Below, in pieces: positions 7,068-14,899 of a stretch of DNA of 64,000 nt. Positions within the stretch are counted from its first letter, which is position 1; each line of letters starts with the position of its first letter. The DNA comes from Syntrophaceae bacterium (GTDB lineage: Bacteria > Desulfobacterota > Syntrophia > Syntrophales > PHBD01), in assembly GCA_013177825.1 (NCBI GenBank), contig JABLXX010000005.1, positions 186,001-250,000 of the forward strand, read 5' to 3'. Under the pieces are notes generated by a model. That model had not been told where the DNA came from. It did no database searches and saw only the letters and a program-made list of their open reading frames with translations. The translations under genes and the position numbers were made by a program.

Positions 7068-8093
7068 ATGTTTCACGAAGACCGATGCGATTTCTGCGGA
7101 GACTGCCTGGCACGGTGTCATTACCTGCCCTTCGACAAAGAGACGGGGGCGGCGGCGTTCCGCAAGTTCGTGGAAGAGGGGCAGGCCGACTGGCTCTACG
7201 ACTGCGTCACCTGCATCGCCTGCAACGAGTACTGTCCGAGAGACGCACGCCCCTTCGACCTGATCCTGCAGAAAATGGAGGAGGCGGGGAACTTTACCGA
7301 CCCCGCCCTCAAGGCCCAGATGGCCGACCGCTTCAAGGCGGAAGGAACTCCCAAGGCCGTCGCTCCGGCCGAACGGGTCATGTCCCTGTGCGTCATGGAG
7401 GGCAGCATGCCCTGGGCCCTCCACGGAAGGCTGTTCGAGGGTCTTCCGCTCCTGAAGGGTCGCCATTACTTCTGCAACGTCCTCTTCGCCCACATGGGGG
7501 ACGAGTCGATCATGCGGGACCGCCTCCAGGGCCTCGTCGACAACCTGGCCCTGTCGGGAGCGAAGGAGATCGTCTTCGTCCATGACGACTGCTATGCCGT
7601 CCTGAAAGGCATGGCACCCGAGTTCGGCGTCACCCTTCCCTTCCGCCCCGTGTCCATCTTCGAGTACCTGCGGGACTACCTGAATGAGCACAAGTCCGAC
7701 ATCAGGCCCCTGAACATGAAGATCGCCTACCAGCGGCCCTGCGCCTCCCGGTACACCCCGGAGAAGGACCCCTTCCTGGACGAGATTCTCGACCTGATCG
7801 GCGTGGAGCGGGTCAAACGGGAGTACGACGGTGTCAACGCCATCTGCTGCGGCGTCGAGCTGGCGGGGCCGAACCTGAAGCTCTTTCCCCGGGGGAAGAA
7901 CTTCGAGCCCTTCCGGGAGAAGAACATCGCCGACGCGAAGGAGCACGGCGCCGAGGCCATGCTGTATCTATGTCCCATGTGCTACAGGACCCTGAGCAAA
8001 AAGGCCAAGGGCGCGGGCCTCGCCAACTACATGATCAGCGACCTGTGCCGGCTCGCCCTGGGCGAAACCCTGCCGGAGGACAAGCCCGCCTGA
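7068..8093 (+). CDS. Heterodisulfide reductase-like Fe-S protein (ferredoxin plus CCG domain)
   Basis: Start set at 7068 after GAGAGGAGGG; upstream codons are non-coding in character. The 341-aa protein has two [4Fe-4S] motifs near the N-terminus (CDFCGDCLARC and CVTCIACNEYC). A C-terminal cysteine-rich CCG domain reads PC-x34-CCG-x40-CPMC, the ligand set that in HdrB holds a noncubane [4Fe-4S] centre (established for HdrB). The architecture resembles HdrD/GlcF/GlpC, except that only the second CCG repeat is complete; an HDDCY remnant marks the first. It should be a cytoplasmic electron-transfer or disulfide/thiol reductase module. No HdrA or dehydrogenase is adjacent. Downstream is the selenoprotein peroxiredoxin, which would be a reasonable electron acceptor (inference). 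Confidence 0.85.
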   Translation: MFHEDRCDFCGDCLARCHYLPFDKETGAAAFRKFVEEGQADWLYDCVTCIACNEYCPRDARPFDLILQKMEEAGNFTDPALKAQMADRFKAEGTPKAVAPAERVMSLCVMEGSMPWALHGRLFEGLPLLKGRHYFCNVLFAHMGDESIMRDRLQGLVDNLALSGAKEIVFVHDDCYAVLKGMAPEFGVTLPFRPVSIFEYLRDYLNEHKSDIRPLNMKIAYQRPCASRYTPEKDPFLDEILDLIGVERVKREYDGVNAICCGVELAGPNLKLFPRGKNFEPFREKNIADAKEHGAEAMLYLCPMCYRTLSKKAKGAGLANYMISDLCRLALGETLPEDKPA

Positions 8094-8184
8094 GACGGGC
8101 CTTGCTGCGGCCGGTCACCCTTTACAGTGAATCCCCGAAGAGGGATGTGGATATAAACCGCATGATTCCGGAAAGGAGGTTCCC

Positions 8185-8910
8185 ATGGCGAAAGAGATGA
8201 AAGTGGGCTGTGCCCGGCCCACGGGGGGCCCCGTGGGCGAGGCCGTGATCGAGGCAACCGGAGGAGAAACCGCGCAACCGCAGCAGAAGGAGGTGAGGCA
8301 GATGGTGACGGTCGGCAAAAAGGCCCCGGATTTTACGGCGCCGGCGTATCAAAAGGGCAAGTTCATCGAGGTGAAACTGTCGGAGTACCTCGGAAAGTGG
8401 GTCGTCCTCTGCTTCTACCCGGGTGATTTCACGTTCGTATGAGCCACGGAGATCTCGGCGGTCGCCGAGAAATACCCCGAATTCAAAAAGCTGGGCGTGG
8501 AGATCCTGTCCATGAGCGTCGACAGCGTCTTCGTCCACAAGATGTGGAATGACCATGAGCTCTCCAAGATGGTCAAGGGCGGCGTCCCCTTCCCCATGCT
8601 CTCCGACGGCGGCGGCAAGGTGGGGAGCGTATACGGCGTCTATCTGGAGGACGCGGGGGTGGAGGCCCGGGGCCGGTTCATCATCGACCCCGACGGGATC
8701 ATTCAGGGCTTCGAGGTCCTGACGCCGCCGGTGGGCCGGAACGTCCTCGAGTCCATCCGCCAGATCCAGGCGTTCCAGGTCGTCCGGAAATCGAAGGGGA
8801 CCGAGGCAACGCCCTCGGGCTGGAAACCCGGCAAGATGACCCTGAAGCCGGGGCCAGACCTGGTCGGAAGGGTCTGGGAAGTCTGGAAAACGAAGATGGC
8901 CTTCGACTGA
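8185..8910 (+). CDS. Selenocysteine-containing peroxiredoxin (UGA read as Sec at residue 86)
   Basis: An ideal AAAGGAGG precedes the ATG. The frame contains one in-frame TGA at 8440-8442 and is otherwise open to 8910 (241 aa). The TGA falls exactly at the peroxidatic position of the Prx motif: [15 protein letters not shown], where AhpC/Prx1 proteins have FYPxDFTFVCPTE. Downstream sequence is intact Prx ([23 protein letters not shown]). A hairpin with a GGUC loop, 17 nt after the TGA, fits a bacterial SECIS. The usual resolving Cys motif VCP before xxWKPG is replaced by EATPSG. The only cysteines are Cys9, in an unusual N-terminal extension ([11 protein letters not shown]), and Cys76. It should reduce peroxides; the reductant is unknown, and the neighbouring Hdr-like protein or Cys9 are candidates. 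Confidence 0.93.
8440..8470 (+). promoter_or_regulatory. UGA selenocysteine codon with bacterial SECIS-like hairpin
   Basis: The TGA at 8440-8442 is followed by a perfect 7-bp stem (8453-8459 with 8464-8470) closed by the tetraloop GGTC at 8460-8463. Seventeen nucleotides separate the TGA from the loop. In E. coli fdhF the SelB-bound element also has a GGUC-containing apical loop about this far from the UGA (established). The conserved G-U of the loop is present. Confidence 0.85.
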
Positions 8911-8935
8911 GGCCTCCCGAAACGATCGGCACCGG

Positions 8936-8965
8936 TTCTCCCCGGTCCGGCCGGTCCGGGGAGAA
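8936..8965 (+). terminator. Hairpin after the peroxiredoxin gene
   Basis: A 10-bp perfect stem (8936-8945 with 8956-8965) encloses a 10-nt GC-rich segment that can pair further. There is no T run, so it may be an attenuator or mRNA-stabilising hairpin rather than a full terminator. The rest of 8911-9156 shows no gene. Confidence 0.45.
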
Positions 8966-9156
8966 CGCCATCCGGTCCTTTGCCACGAACGGAACCGGCA
9001 CCCGATCATCCGGACCGGCCGGCCGGAGACGCGGAGGCGGTTTCTCCGGGCCGACCCGTCACCGGAGCTGCAGAAACGATTTCATGAGGGCAACGGGATG
9101 GAGGAATTCCATCCATCCCTGCGAATCCAATAAGAAGCAGAAAGGAGATGTACCTG

Positions 9157-10113
9157 ATGCAGTCCGTCCCCATCAACGAAGTGGACCGGGTGGAAATCCT
9201 CACCCTCCAGGACAACTACATTGAAATCACCGCCATGGACAACAGCGCAGTGGTGAACCGCGCCACGGCCCTCAAGGACATGGAGTTCAAGAGCTCCATC
9301 CTGGCGGAGCATGGTTTCTCCGCCGTGGTAAAGACCACGACGGGAGACCGGACCCGGACGCTCCTGTTCGACTTCGGCTTCTCCGAAATCGGCGCGGCCC
9401 ACAACGCCCGCGTCCTGGGGGTCGACCTGTCCCAGGTGGAGGCCATCGCCCTCTCCCACGGGCACTCGGACCACACGGGGGGGTTCATCGACATGATGGC
9501 CATGATCGGGAAGAAGGGACTCGAACTGACGGTCCACCCGTCTGTCTTCAAGAAGCCCCGCTACCTGAAGATCGCACCGGAATTCAAGATTCACTTCCCG
9601 AAATTCGACCGTGAAACCGTCGAGAAGGCGGGGCTGAAGGTCGTGGAGTCGAAGGAACCGCGGCCCCTGTTGGACGGGGACGTGCTGTTCCTCGGGGAGG
9701 TCCCCCGGCGGACGGATTTCGAGAAGGGGTTCCCCATCGCCTTCTGCCAGGAGGGGGGCGAGGAGAAGTGGGACGCCATCGAGGACGACACTTCCGTCGT
9801 CATGAACCTGAAGGGCAAAGGTCTGGTGATCCTCTCCGGCTGCGCCCATTCGGGGATCGTCAACACGGCCCTCTATGCCCGGGAGGTGACGGGCGTGGAG
9901 CAGGTCCATGTCGTCATGGGGGGATTCCACCTGAGCGGCCCCCTCTTCGAATCCATCATCGGCCGGACCACGGAAGAGCTGAAGAAGATCAACCCCGCCT
10001 ACGTCATCCCCACCCACTGCACGGGCCGGAAGGCCATCATGGAGATGGAAAAGGAGATGAAGGATGCCTTCATCCTGAACATGTCGGGAACGAAGCTCAC
10101 CTTCGCGGCGTGA
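9157..10113 (+). CDS. MBL-fold metallohydrolase, COG1237 type
   Basis: Start set at 9157, nine nt after GGAG; the ATG at 9148 abuts the ribosome site. The 318-aa protein has the metallo-beta-lactamase zinc motif SHGHSDHTGG, a later SGCAHSGIVN and MGGFHL, and a PTHCTG end. This set defines the group annotated as dihydropterin-type phosphate synthases (COG1237), seen in methanogens and many anaerobes. A second, more divergent member lies at 13990-14829 in the opposite gene set. Members sit in loci for NifX/MinD-type proteins, but the reaction is not established there. It lies 246 bp after the peroxiredoxin and may have its own promoter. Confidence 0.85.
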   Translation: MQSVPINEVDRVEILTLQDNYIEITAMDNSAVVNRATALKDMEFKSSILAEHGFSAVVKTTTGDRTRTLLFDFGFSEIGAAHNARVLGVDLSQVEAIALSHGHSDHTGGFIDMMAMIGKKGLELTVHPSVFKKPRYLKIAPEFKIHFPKFDRETVEKAGLKVVESKEPRPLLDGDVLFLGEVPRRTDFEKGFPIAFCQEGGEEKWDAIEDDTSVVMNLKGKGLVILSGCAHSGIVNTALYAREVTGVEQVHVVMGGFHLSGPLFESIIGRTTEELKKINPAYVIPTHCTGRKAIMEMEKEMKDAFILNMSGTKLTFAA

Positions 10114-10383
10114 CGGAAGGACGTCTCTCTCAAGGAAGAAAGCCACGAGATGCGGCCCGGCGGATTGCTCCGCCGGGCCGCCGGGCGACAGATGAAGCCG
10201 CAGGGACGTCATGTCCTTCCCGGCTGAGCAGCAGGAGAAGCGGACCGGAGTACACGACCGTCCTGGCAGCGGTGGTCTTCGTGGCCTGACTTTCAGCAAC
10301 GAGGGATGCAGAGGAACAGGGCTTGTCGTATCGTCCGCGGAGTTTCCGGCGTCCCAACCTCCAATATCGGCGGCTGGAGAGCC

Positions 10384-10788
10384 ATGGCAGGGCGGCCTCA
10401 CGACACGGATTGCGAGGTCGCCAGAGCATACGCCGAAAGAACCTACAAACGGCTTACCGGCGAGGACCCGGCTGTCACGGGAGCATATGAAAGGACCGAC
10501 CACACGGAAGAGACCCTGGACGCCATCGAGGCCTTCCGGTTCAAGGTCCTGACGCAGCTGCCCGGACGAGGCGGAAACGATTGCAGCATGTGCATGGTCT
10601 GCGAGGAAGGGTGCCCCTCGGGAGCCATGAATGTCGAAGTCGGCGAGGCGGACCGGGGGAAGTGCATTGCCTGTCTGGGTTGCGTCCGGAACTGCCCGGA
10701 AAACGCCCTGAAGATAAACGACATGTCCCCGGGGTGGGCGGGGAAGCGTGGCCCGGTTCGGGTTCGACCTGAACCGCGCCCTGGGTGA
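10384..10788 (+). CDS. Two-[4Fe-4S] ferredoxin-type protein, possibly a truncated relic
   Basis: Two ferredoxin motifs are clear: CSMCMVCEEGCP and CIACLGCVRNCP. The start at 10384 (GGAG 5 nt upstream) gives 134 aa; 10306 is an alternative. The ~65 residues before the first cluster (CEVARAYAERTYKRLTGEDP...) could be the end of a larger flavodoxin- or dehydrogenase-type domain, and the last ~20 residues are Arg/Pro-rich with no family character. Either it is a small stand-alone ferredoxin with sloppy ends or the remains of a longer EFR1-like flavodoxin/ferredoxin. It is the last gene of the plus-strand set, followed by a strong terminator. It probably supplies electrons to cluster enzymes. Confidence 0.65.
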   Translation: MAGRPHDTDCEVARAYAERTYKRLTGEDPAVTGAYERTDHTEETLDAIEAFRFKVLTQLPGRGGNDCSMCMVCEEGCPSGAMNVEVGEADRGKCIACLGCVRNCPENALKINDMSPGWAGKRGPVRVRPEPRPG

Positions 10789-10830
10789 TATCGACAGGGT
10801 GATCTGGGCAAACGGGTCCCGGGCAGGGAC

Positions 10831-10874
10831 AGGGGTCGGATTTGTTTCCGCAAATAAATCCGACCCCTTTTTTT
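10831..10874 (+). terminator. Strong rho-independent terminator between the convergent gene sets
   Basis: A 13-bp perfect stem (10831-10843 with 10856-10868) with a 12-nt loop is followed by seven Ts. It ends the plus-strand set, 37 bp before the end of the minus-strand oxidoreductase. The AGGGGTC...GACCCCT arms resemble other hairpins in the window (48205, 53900). Confidence 0.85.
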
Positions 10875-10911
10875 AAATGGGAACGTTGCAGTCAATCTTT
10901 TGAAGCTCCTG

Positions 10912-12993
10912 TCACTCCTTCCGGCTGATCCGGCAGGGCAGGCTCTTGAGGTTCGGCGTGCCGTATTCCTTCCCCAGCTTCACAACGGAAGTGAGCATGT
11001 TGAAATTGGCCGACTTCCAGTCGTACTGGGCAGCCGGGTCCGCCTCGGGGAACCACCAGCCGTGGGCGGCACAGACCACCCCCGGCATCAGGGCGTCCGT
11101 CAGGCGGGCCGACTGTTCCACCCGCCCGTACTTCGTCTCGATGACCACCGGATCGCCGTCGGCCAGGCCATAGAGGGCCGCCGTCTCCGGGTGGATCTCC
11201 ACGAGGGGCCGGGGCTCCCTCTTCCGTATCTTTTCCACCCACCGGTAGGAGGAGTGAAGGTAATTCCCGCTCTTGGCGCTTGTCAGGACCAGGGGATAAT
11301 CGGAATCGTCCTCTTCCGGCAGGCCCTTCCACTCCGGCAGGGCCGACAGGCGGAATTTCTCCGCCACGCTCAACTTCAGCTCCACCTTCCCCGTGGGGGT
11401 CCTGAAGCCCTTTTCCTTCCAGGAGCCGAAGCGGTCCGCACCCTTCAGGCAGCCCTTCTCCACAAACTGGGCATAGGTCAGTCCGGCGGGCTTCACCACG
11501 TCCTCCAGAAACTGCTCGAAGTCGTCATGCCAGAGCGAGGGATCGCTTACCCGCCTGCCCAACTCGTTCATGATTTTCATGTCGGGCCAGCACTCATCCG
11601 GCGGCTCCACGATCTTCGGCCGCGCCAGGATATAGCCATGGCCGATTCCGTAGTGCCCGATGTCGTTGATCTCGAAGGTGGTGGCCGCCGGCAGGACCAC
11701 GTCCGCCATGGCCGCCGTGGGCGTCATGAAGACATCCGCCACGGCGACGAAATCAAGCTTTCGGAAGGCCTCATGGGTGAGGCGGCTGTCGGCGTAGGAC
11801 AGCATGGGGTTGGAGCACATGCCGTAGAATCCCTTCACAGGGTAGGGAACTCCCTCCAGGACGGCCTTCCGGAAGTAGGCGGGGGCGATGGTCATGAGCC
11901 GCGGGATCACCCGGTGGTGGGCGCTGATCATTTCCTTGCGCTTGTCCGGGATGAGGTCCGCCCGAACGAAGGGGCCGAGGCCCATGATCCGGGGGTCATG
12001 GGCCTCCACGTTGCCGCCGGGGACATCCAGGTTTCCCGTGACGGCCATGAGGCAGATGAGAGCCCGGGTGGCGTCGAAGGTGTGGACCGTGTGCTCCAGC
12101 GGGTTCCCCCACTGGAGCACCGCCGGCTTGGCGGCGGCGTAGGACCGGGCGGCCTCGCGGATGAGTCCCGCCTCGACGCGGGTTATGGCGGAGACTGCCT
12201 CGGGGGTGTATTTTTTCACGTGCTCGGCCAGATCGGCGAATCCCTCTGTCCACTGCTCCACGAATGCCTTGTCGTAGAGGCACTCTCCAATGATGACGTT
12301 CAGGAACCCCAGGGCCAGGGCCGGGTCCGTCCCGGGCCGGATCGGGAGCCAGAACTTTGCCTTCTTCGCCAGATCGATGCGGCGAGGGTCGATGACGATC
12401 AGCTCCGTACCCTCCTTGACCTGATCCAGAAGCAGTTTGCAGATCTCCCCCTCCTCGTTCGTGGACGTGATGTTGCTGCCCCAGAGGACCGCCAGGGCGC
12501 TTTTGTGATGAAAATCAGCCACGGGATAGAAGCCGCAGGTGTGGAGCCCTGTGATCTCCCGGGGGGCGTGGCAGACATCCTGGGAAGCGATGACGTTGGG
12601 GGATCCGAAGAGGTTGGCGAGGCGGATCAGGACGAAGTGCTCCAGTCCCTTGGGCATACCGACTCCGAATGCGACTGCCTTGGGACCATGCTCATCCCGG
12701 ATCTTCCGGAGGCCACCGGCAACCGTCTCCAGGGCCTCATCCCAGGAGATGCGCTCCCACCTTCCCTCTCCTCGGTCTCCCTTTCGTTTCAAAGGATACC
12801 TCAGCCGGTCCGGGTGGGTCAGCCGGTCCGGCGAGGCCACCCCCTTGGGGCAGATGTATCCCCGGCTCAAAAAGCCCTCCGGGTCCCCCTTGACCTGGAC
12901 GATCCGGTTATTCTTCACGCCCACGAGCAGCGCACAGCCGCCGTGGTCCATCCTCGAGCAGTGGGTCTTCACCCAGCGGACACCCTCCTCCAT
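10912..12993 (-). CDS. Molybdopterin-bisPGD oxidoreductase (DMSO reductase superfamily), copy 1
   Basis: Start placed at 12993 after AAGGAGGAGTC. The product is 693 aa with no Tat or Sec signal, so it is cytoplasmic. The N-terminal Fe-S site reads C12-x3-D16-x3-C20-x27-C48: the second ligand of the family's C-x3-C-x3-C pattern is Asp. The expected Mo ligand is Cys141 in QDVCHAPRE, aligned by context with the Cys/Sec of nitrate reductases and formate dehydrogenases. The MPT-binding C-terminus (VVIETKYGRVEQ, HGWWFPEAD) is complete. The paralogue at 21366-23447 has the same length and motifs. There is no adjacent electron-transfer subunit, though ferredoxin genes are near. The substrate is unknown; a role linked to the metal-sulfur genes is inference. 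Confidence 0.88.
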   Translation of the reverse strand: MEEGVRWVKTHCSRMDHGGCALLVGVKNNRIVQVKGDPEGFLSRGYICPKGVASPDRLTHPDRLRYPLKRKGDRGEGRWERISWDEALETVAGGLRKIRDEHGPKAVAFGVGMPKGLEHFVLIRLANLFGSPNVIASQDVCHAPREITGLHTCGFYPVADFHHKSALAVLWGSNITSTNEEGEICKLLLDQVKEGTELIVIDPRRIDLAKKAKFWLPIRPGTDPALALGFLNVIIGECLYDKAFVEQWTEGFADLAEHVKKYTPEAVSAITRVEAGLIREAARSYAAAKPAVLQWGNPLEHTVHTFDATRALICLMAVTGNLDVPGGNVEAHDPRIMGLGPFVRADLIPDKRKEMISAHHRVIPRLMTIAPAYFRKAVLEGVPYPVKGFYGMCSNPMLSYADSRLTHEAFRKLDFVAVADVFMTPTAAMADVVLPAATTFEINDIGHYGIGHGYILARPKIVEPPDECWPDMKIMNELGRRVSDPSLWHDDFEQFLEDVVKPAGLTYAQFVEKGCLKGADRFGSWKEKGFRTPTGKVELKLSVAEKFRLSALPEWKGLPEEDDSDYPLVLTSAKSGNYLHSSYRWVEKIRKREPRPLVEIHPETAALYGLADGDPVVIETKYGRVEQSARLTDALMPGVVCAAHGWWFPEADPAAQYDWKSANFNMLTSVVKLGKEYGTPNLKSLPCRISRKE

Positions 12994-13439
12994 GACTCCT
13001 CCTTCTTCGCATTTATTGAATGGTGACACGATACAGGCTCATGCTAAAAATAACATACTGCATGATCAAAAAAAACCGCAATACCAATCGGCTGCCCGCG
13101 CGTACCGACGCCCGGAATCGAAAGACTCCAAACATACCCAAAGGGAAACAGGGTTTTCCCATGAGATGGCATGAGCGAATCCTCCCGTGGCAGATGTCAT
13201 GAGAAGGAAAGACAACGATTCATTCTTTCGTGCATCGGCCCCCTGCCCCTGTTTCCTTGTATCCGCACTCCCTGATTTACTGCCGGGGTTCCCCGGATCT
13301 TCCAAATCCGCGCCGGGGCCCGGTGAATCCGATCCGCCTGGACTTTGCCCGAAGCTGTCGGGGGCGGCGCACAGGTCCCCGGCAGGACTTCATCTTCGGC
13401 ATTCCCGAAAACCTTCGTTTCTGGCGCAGACGCGAGTTT
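12994..13439. other. Gene-free stretch upstream of molybdopterin oxidoreductase 1
   Basis: About 445 bp without a convincing gene on either strand. An AT-rich island at 13030-13090 contains the candidate promoter described separately; nothing else was recognised. Confidence 0.5.
13041..13069 (-). promoter_or_regulatory. Candidate sigma70 promoter for molybdopterin oxidoreductase 1
   Basis: On the minus strand TTGATC and TAGCAT are separated by 17 nt inside the AT-rich island, about 48 nt upstream of the start codon at 12993. Each hexamer matches four of six consensus bases. Confidence 0.35.
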
Positions 13440-13730
13440 TCAGAAGCTGAACTTGAACTCGGTGACCACTTCCGGCAGGAACGCCTTGATTGTATGGGTC
13501 CTGACATTGCCCGTGGCACCGAGCCCCAGGATGAAATCGATCGCGACTTCATCGCTCGGCGCCTCACAAACGGCCAGGTAATCCCATTCCCCCATGGTCA
13601 TATAAATGCCCTTCACCACACCTCCTTTCTTTTCAAAGGCTTTCTTTGCCTCGTCAATCAACTGGGTCGAATCCTTCACGGTGCGAATCCCCTGGTCCGT
13701 GAGAGTCATGAGAATGATGTAGAGTTGCAT
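13440..13730 (-). CDS. GYD-domain protein
   Basis: Start set at 13730 (MQLYIILMTLTDQGIRTVKDS) after GAAAGGGGGG; the longer open frame upstream is not coding-like. The 96-aa protein matches the GYD family (PF08734-type): an N-terminal LTDQGIR, the TMGEYD/GEWDYLAV block and a C-terminal G-NVRTHTIKAF. These small ferredoxin-like-fold proteins are common in anaerobes and archaea and have no established biochemical role. It sits between the MBL gene and the oxidoreductase in the minus-strand set but is separated from both by more than 250 bp. Confidence 0.8.
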   Translation of the reverse strand: MQLYIILMTLTDQGIRTVKDSTQLIDEAKKAFEKKGGVVKGIYMTMGEWDYLAVCEAPSDEVAIDFILGLGATGNVRTHTIKAFLPEVVTEFKFSF

Positions 13731-13936
13731 CTGTTTTCCCCCCTTTCGTATGCGGATGGGGTGTGCGCCGCCTCTTTTTTCTTCCGGCCTGCGGCGGAAG
13801 CCGACAGCCCGTTTCACATGCGGAAAGCTCATACAACTGTTTCTTCCGCACATTTGTGCAGGGTTGAAGGGGATGGTAACCGGTGAATGAAAAACTCTTT
13901 GGATACAGAATCGAGTCAAAGGGACGTATCCGTTTG

Positions 13937-13980
13937 TGTCTCCCTGACGCATCCCCTAATGGGGATGCGTCAGGGAGACA
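13937..13980. repeat. Long perfect palindrome (20-bp arms)
   Basis: Arms 13937-13956 and 13961-13980 are perfectly complementary around TAAT. No T tract follows on either side, so it is not a standard terminator. It resembles a REP-type palindrome lying between the MBL gene and the GYD gene. Confidence 0.75.
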
Positions 13981-13989
13981 GGCATTTCT

Positions 13990-14829
13990 TCAGGCCTGGA
14001 ACCGGCATCTCAATCCTGCCAAGCCCTGAATGCCCTTGCGCCCAAGGGCATCGAGCAGAACGGCGGATGCGTGTTCGCCGGTGCAGTGGCAGGGGATCAC
14101 CCGGTCCGGATCCAGCGACAGGAGCGCAGACACGGTCCAATCGAGACGTTCGCGGCCGGCGTTAAGCAGATGAAAGCCGCCGATGACGGCCCGGATTCTC
14201 ATCCCGCCGTTCAGCCGCTGTATGTAATGCAGCGTGTTCAAGAGCCCGGCGTGGCAACAGCCGACACAGACGACCAGTCCCCCGTCCGTCCGGATCCAGA
14301 GGGCAAGATCGTCATCGATCGAGTCCGCGAACCGCCCCTCGGGATCGAGATAAAAGGGTCCTCCCGTGTCCTCGAAAGGGTGCTCGCGAGGGATTTCCCC
14401 GGTCAGGCCGACGTTCTCCGACAAGGAAACGGGCTGCCTCACCCAGTGGACGCGGTTCACAGGCAACCCTTCAAGGGACGTCACGGATTGCCTCGGCATG
14501 TGGATCGGCCTTGCCGCGCCGCTCCGGACGCCGTAACGGGGCGACGCGACTCCCGGATGACAGTAGGCCTCGACTTGACCCGCCGCCTGGAGGACCCGGG
14601 GAATTCCTCCCGTATGATCATAGTGCCCGTGGCTCAGGACAAGGGTGTCGGTTCCGGCCAGGTCGATACCGAGGGTCGATGCGTTGGGAACCAGGGCTCC
14701 CCCTTGCCCCGTGTCAAAGAGGAAGCGCCGGCCCGCTGTTTCGATCCAGAGGGAAAGGCCGTGTTCCGCCGTCAAACCGGGGATCGTTCTGTTGTCGACA
14801 AGGATGGTAATGGAAACGGATTGGCTCAT
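13990..14829 (-). CDS. MBL-fold metallohydrolase, COG1237 type, second copy
   Basis: Start set at 14829 (MSQSVSITILVDNR), with only a weak AGGGA upstream. The 279-aa protein carries SHGHYDHTGG, the GCCHAGLLNTLHYIQ block, IGGFHL and PCHCTG, the same motif series as the 9157-10113 protein but shorter in the middle. A DTG-type FLFDTGQGG strand precedes the metal site, as usual for MBL folds. It is the last gene after the MinD/radical SAM series, 70 bp downstream of a MinD-ferredoxin gene. Having one COG1237 enzyme in each of the two facing gene sets suggests the family has a defined step in this system. Confidence 0.85.
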   Translation of the reverse strand: MSQSVSITILVDNRTIPGLTAEHGLSLWIETAGRRFLFDTGQGGALVPNASTLGIDLAGTDTLVLSHGHYDHTGGIPRVLQAAGQVEAYCHPGVASPRYGVRSGAARPIHMPRQSVTSLEGLPVNRVHWVRQPVSLSENVGLTGEIPREHPFEDTGGPFYLDPEGRFADSIDDDLALWIRTDGGLVVCVGCCHAGLLNTLHYIQRLNGGMRIRAVIGGFHLLNAGRERLDWTVSALLSLDPDRVIPCHCTGEHASAVLLDALGRKGIQGLAGLRCRFQA

Positions 14830-14899
14830 GATCGCCGGTCCCTGACATTTCCGCCCCGGAGAAACGGGCTTGCCCGGCGGACCGATTCCCGCCCGCCGG

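Noticed and set aside
8185-8442. Nonsense-mutated peroxiredoxin pseudogene
   Set aside because: The only TGA falls exactly on the peroxidatic position, the SECIS-like hairpin is present, and the rest of the frame is intact, so Sec decoding explains it better than decay.
8497-8910. Separate downstream peroxiredoxin ORF starting at 8497
   Set aside because: It is the continuation of the selenoprotein frame after the UGA at 8440; its ATG is an internal Met and no ribosome site precedes it.
10900-13026. 708-aa plus-strand ORF opposite oxidoreductase 1
   Set aside because: It is an antisense shadow of the molybdopterin oxidoreductase; it has no domain motif and codon character belongs to the minus strand. 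The same holds for 21306-23465.
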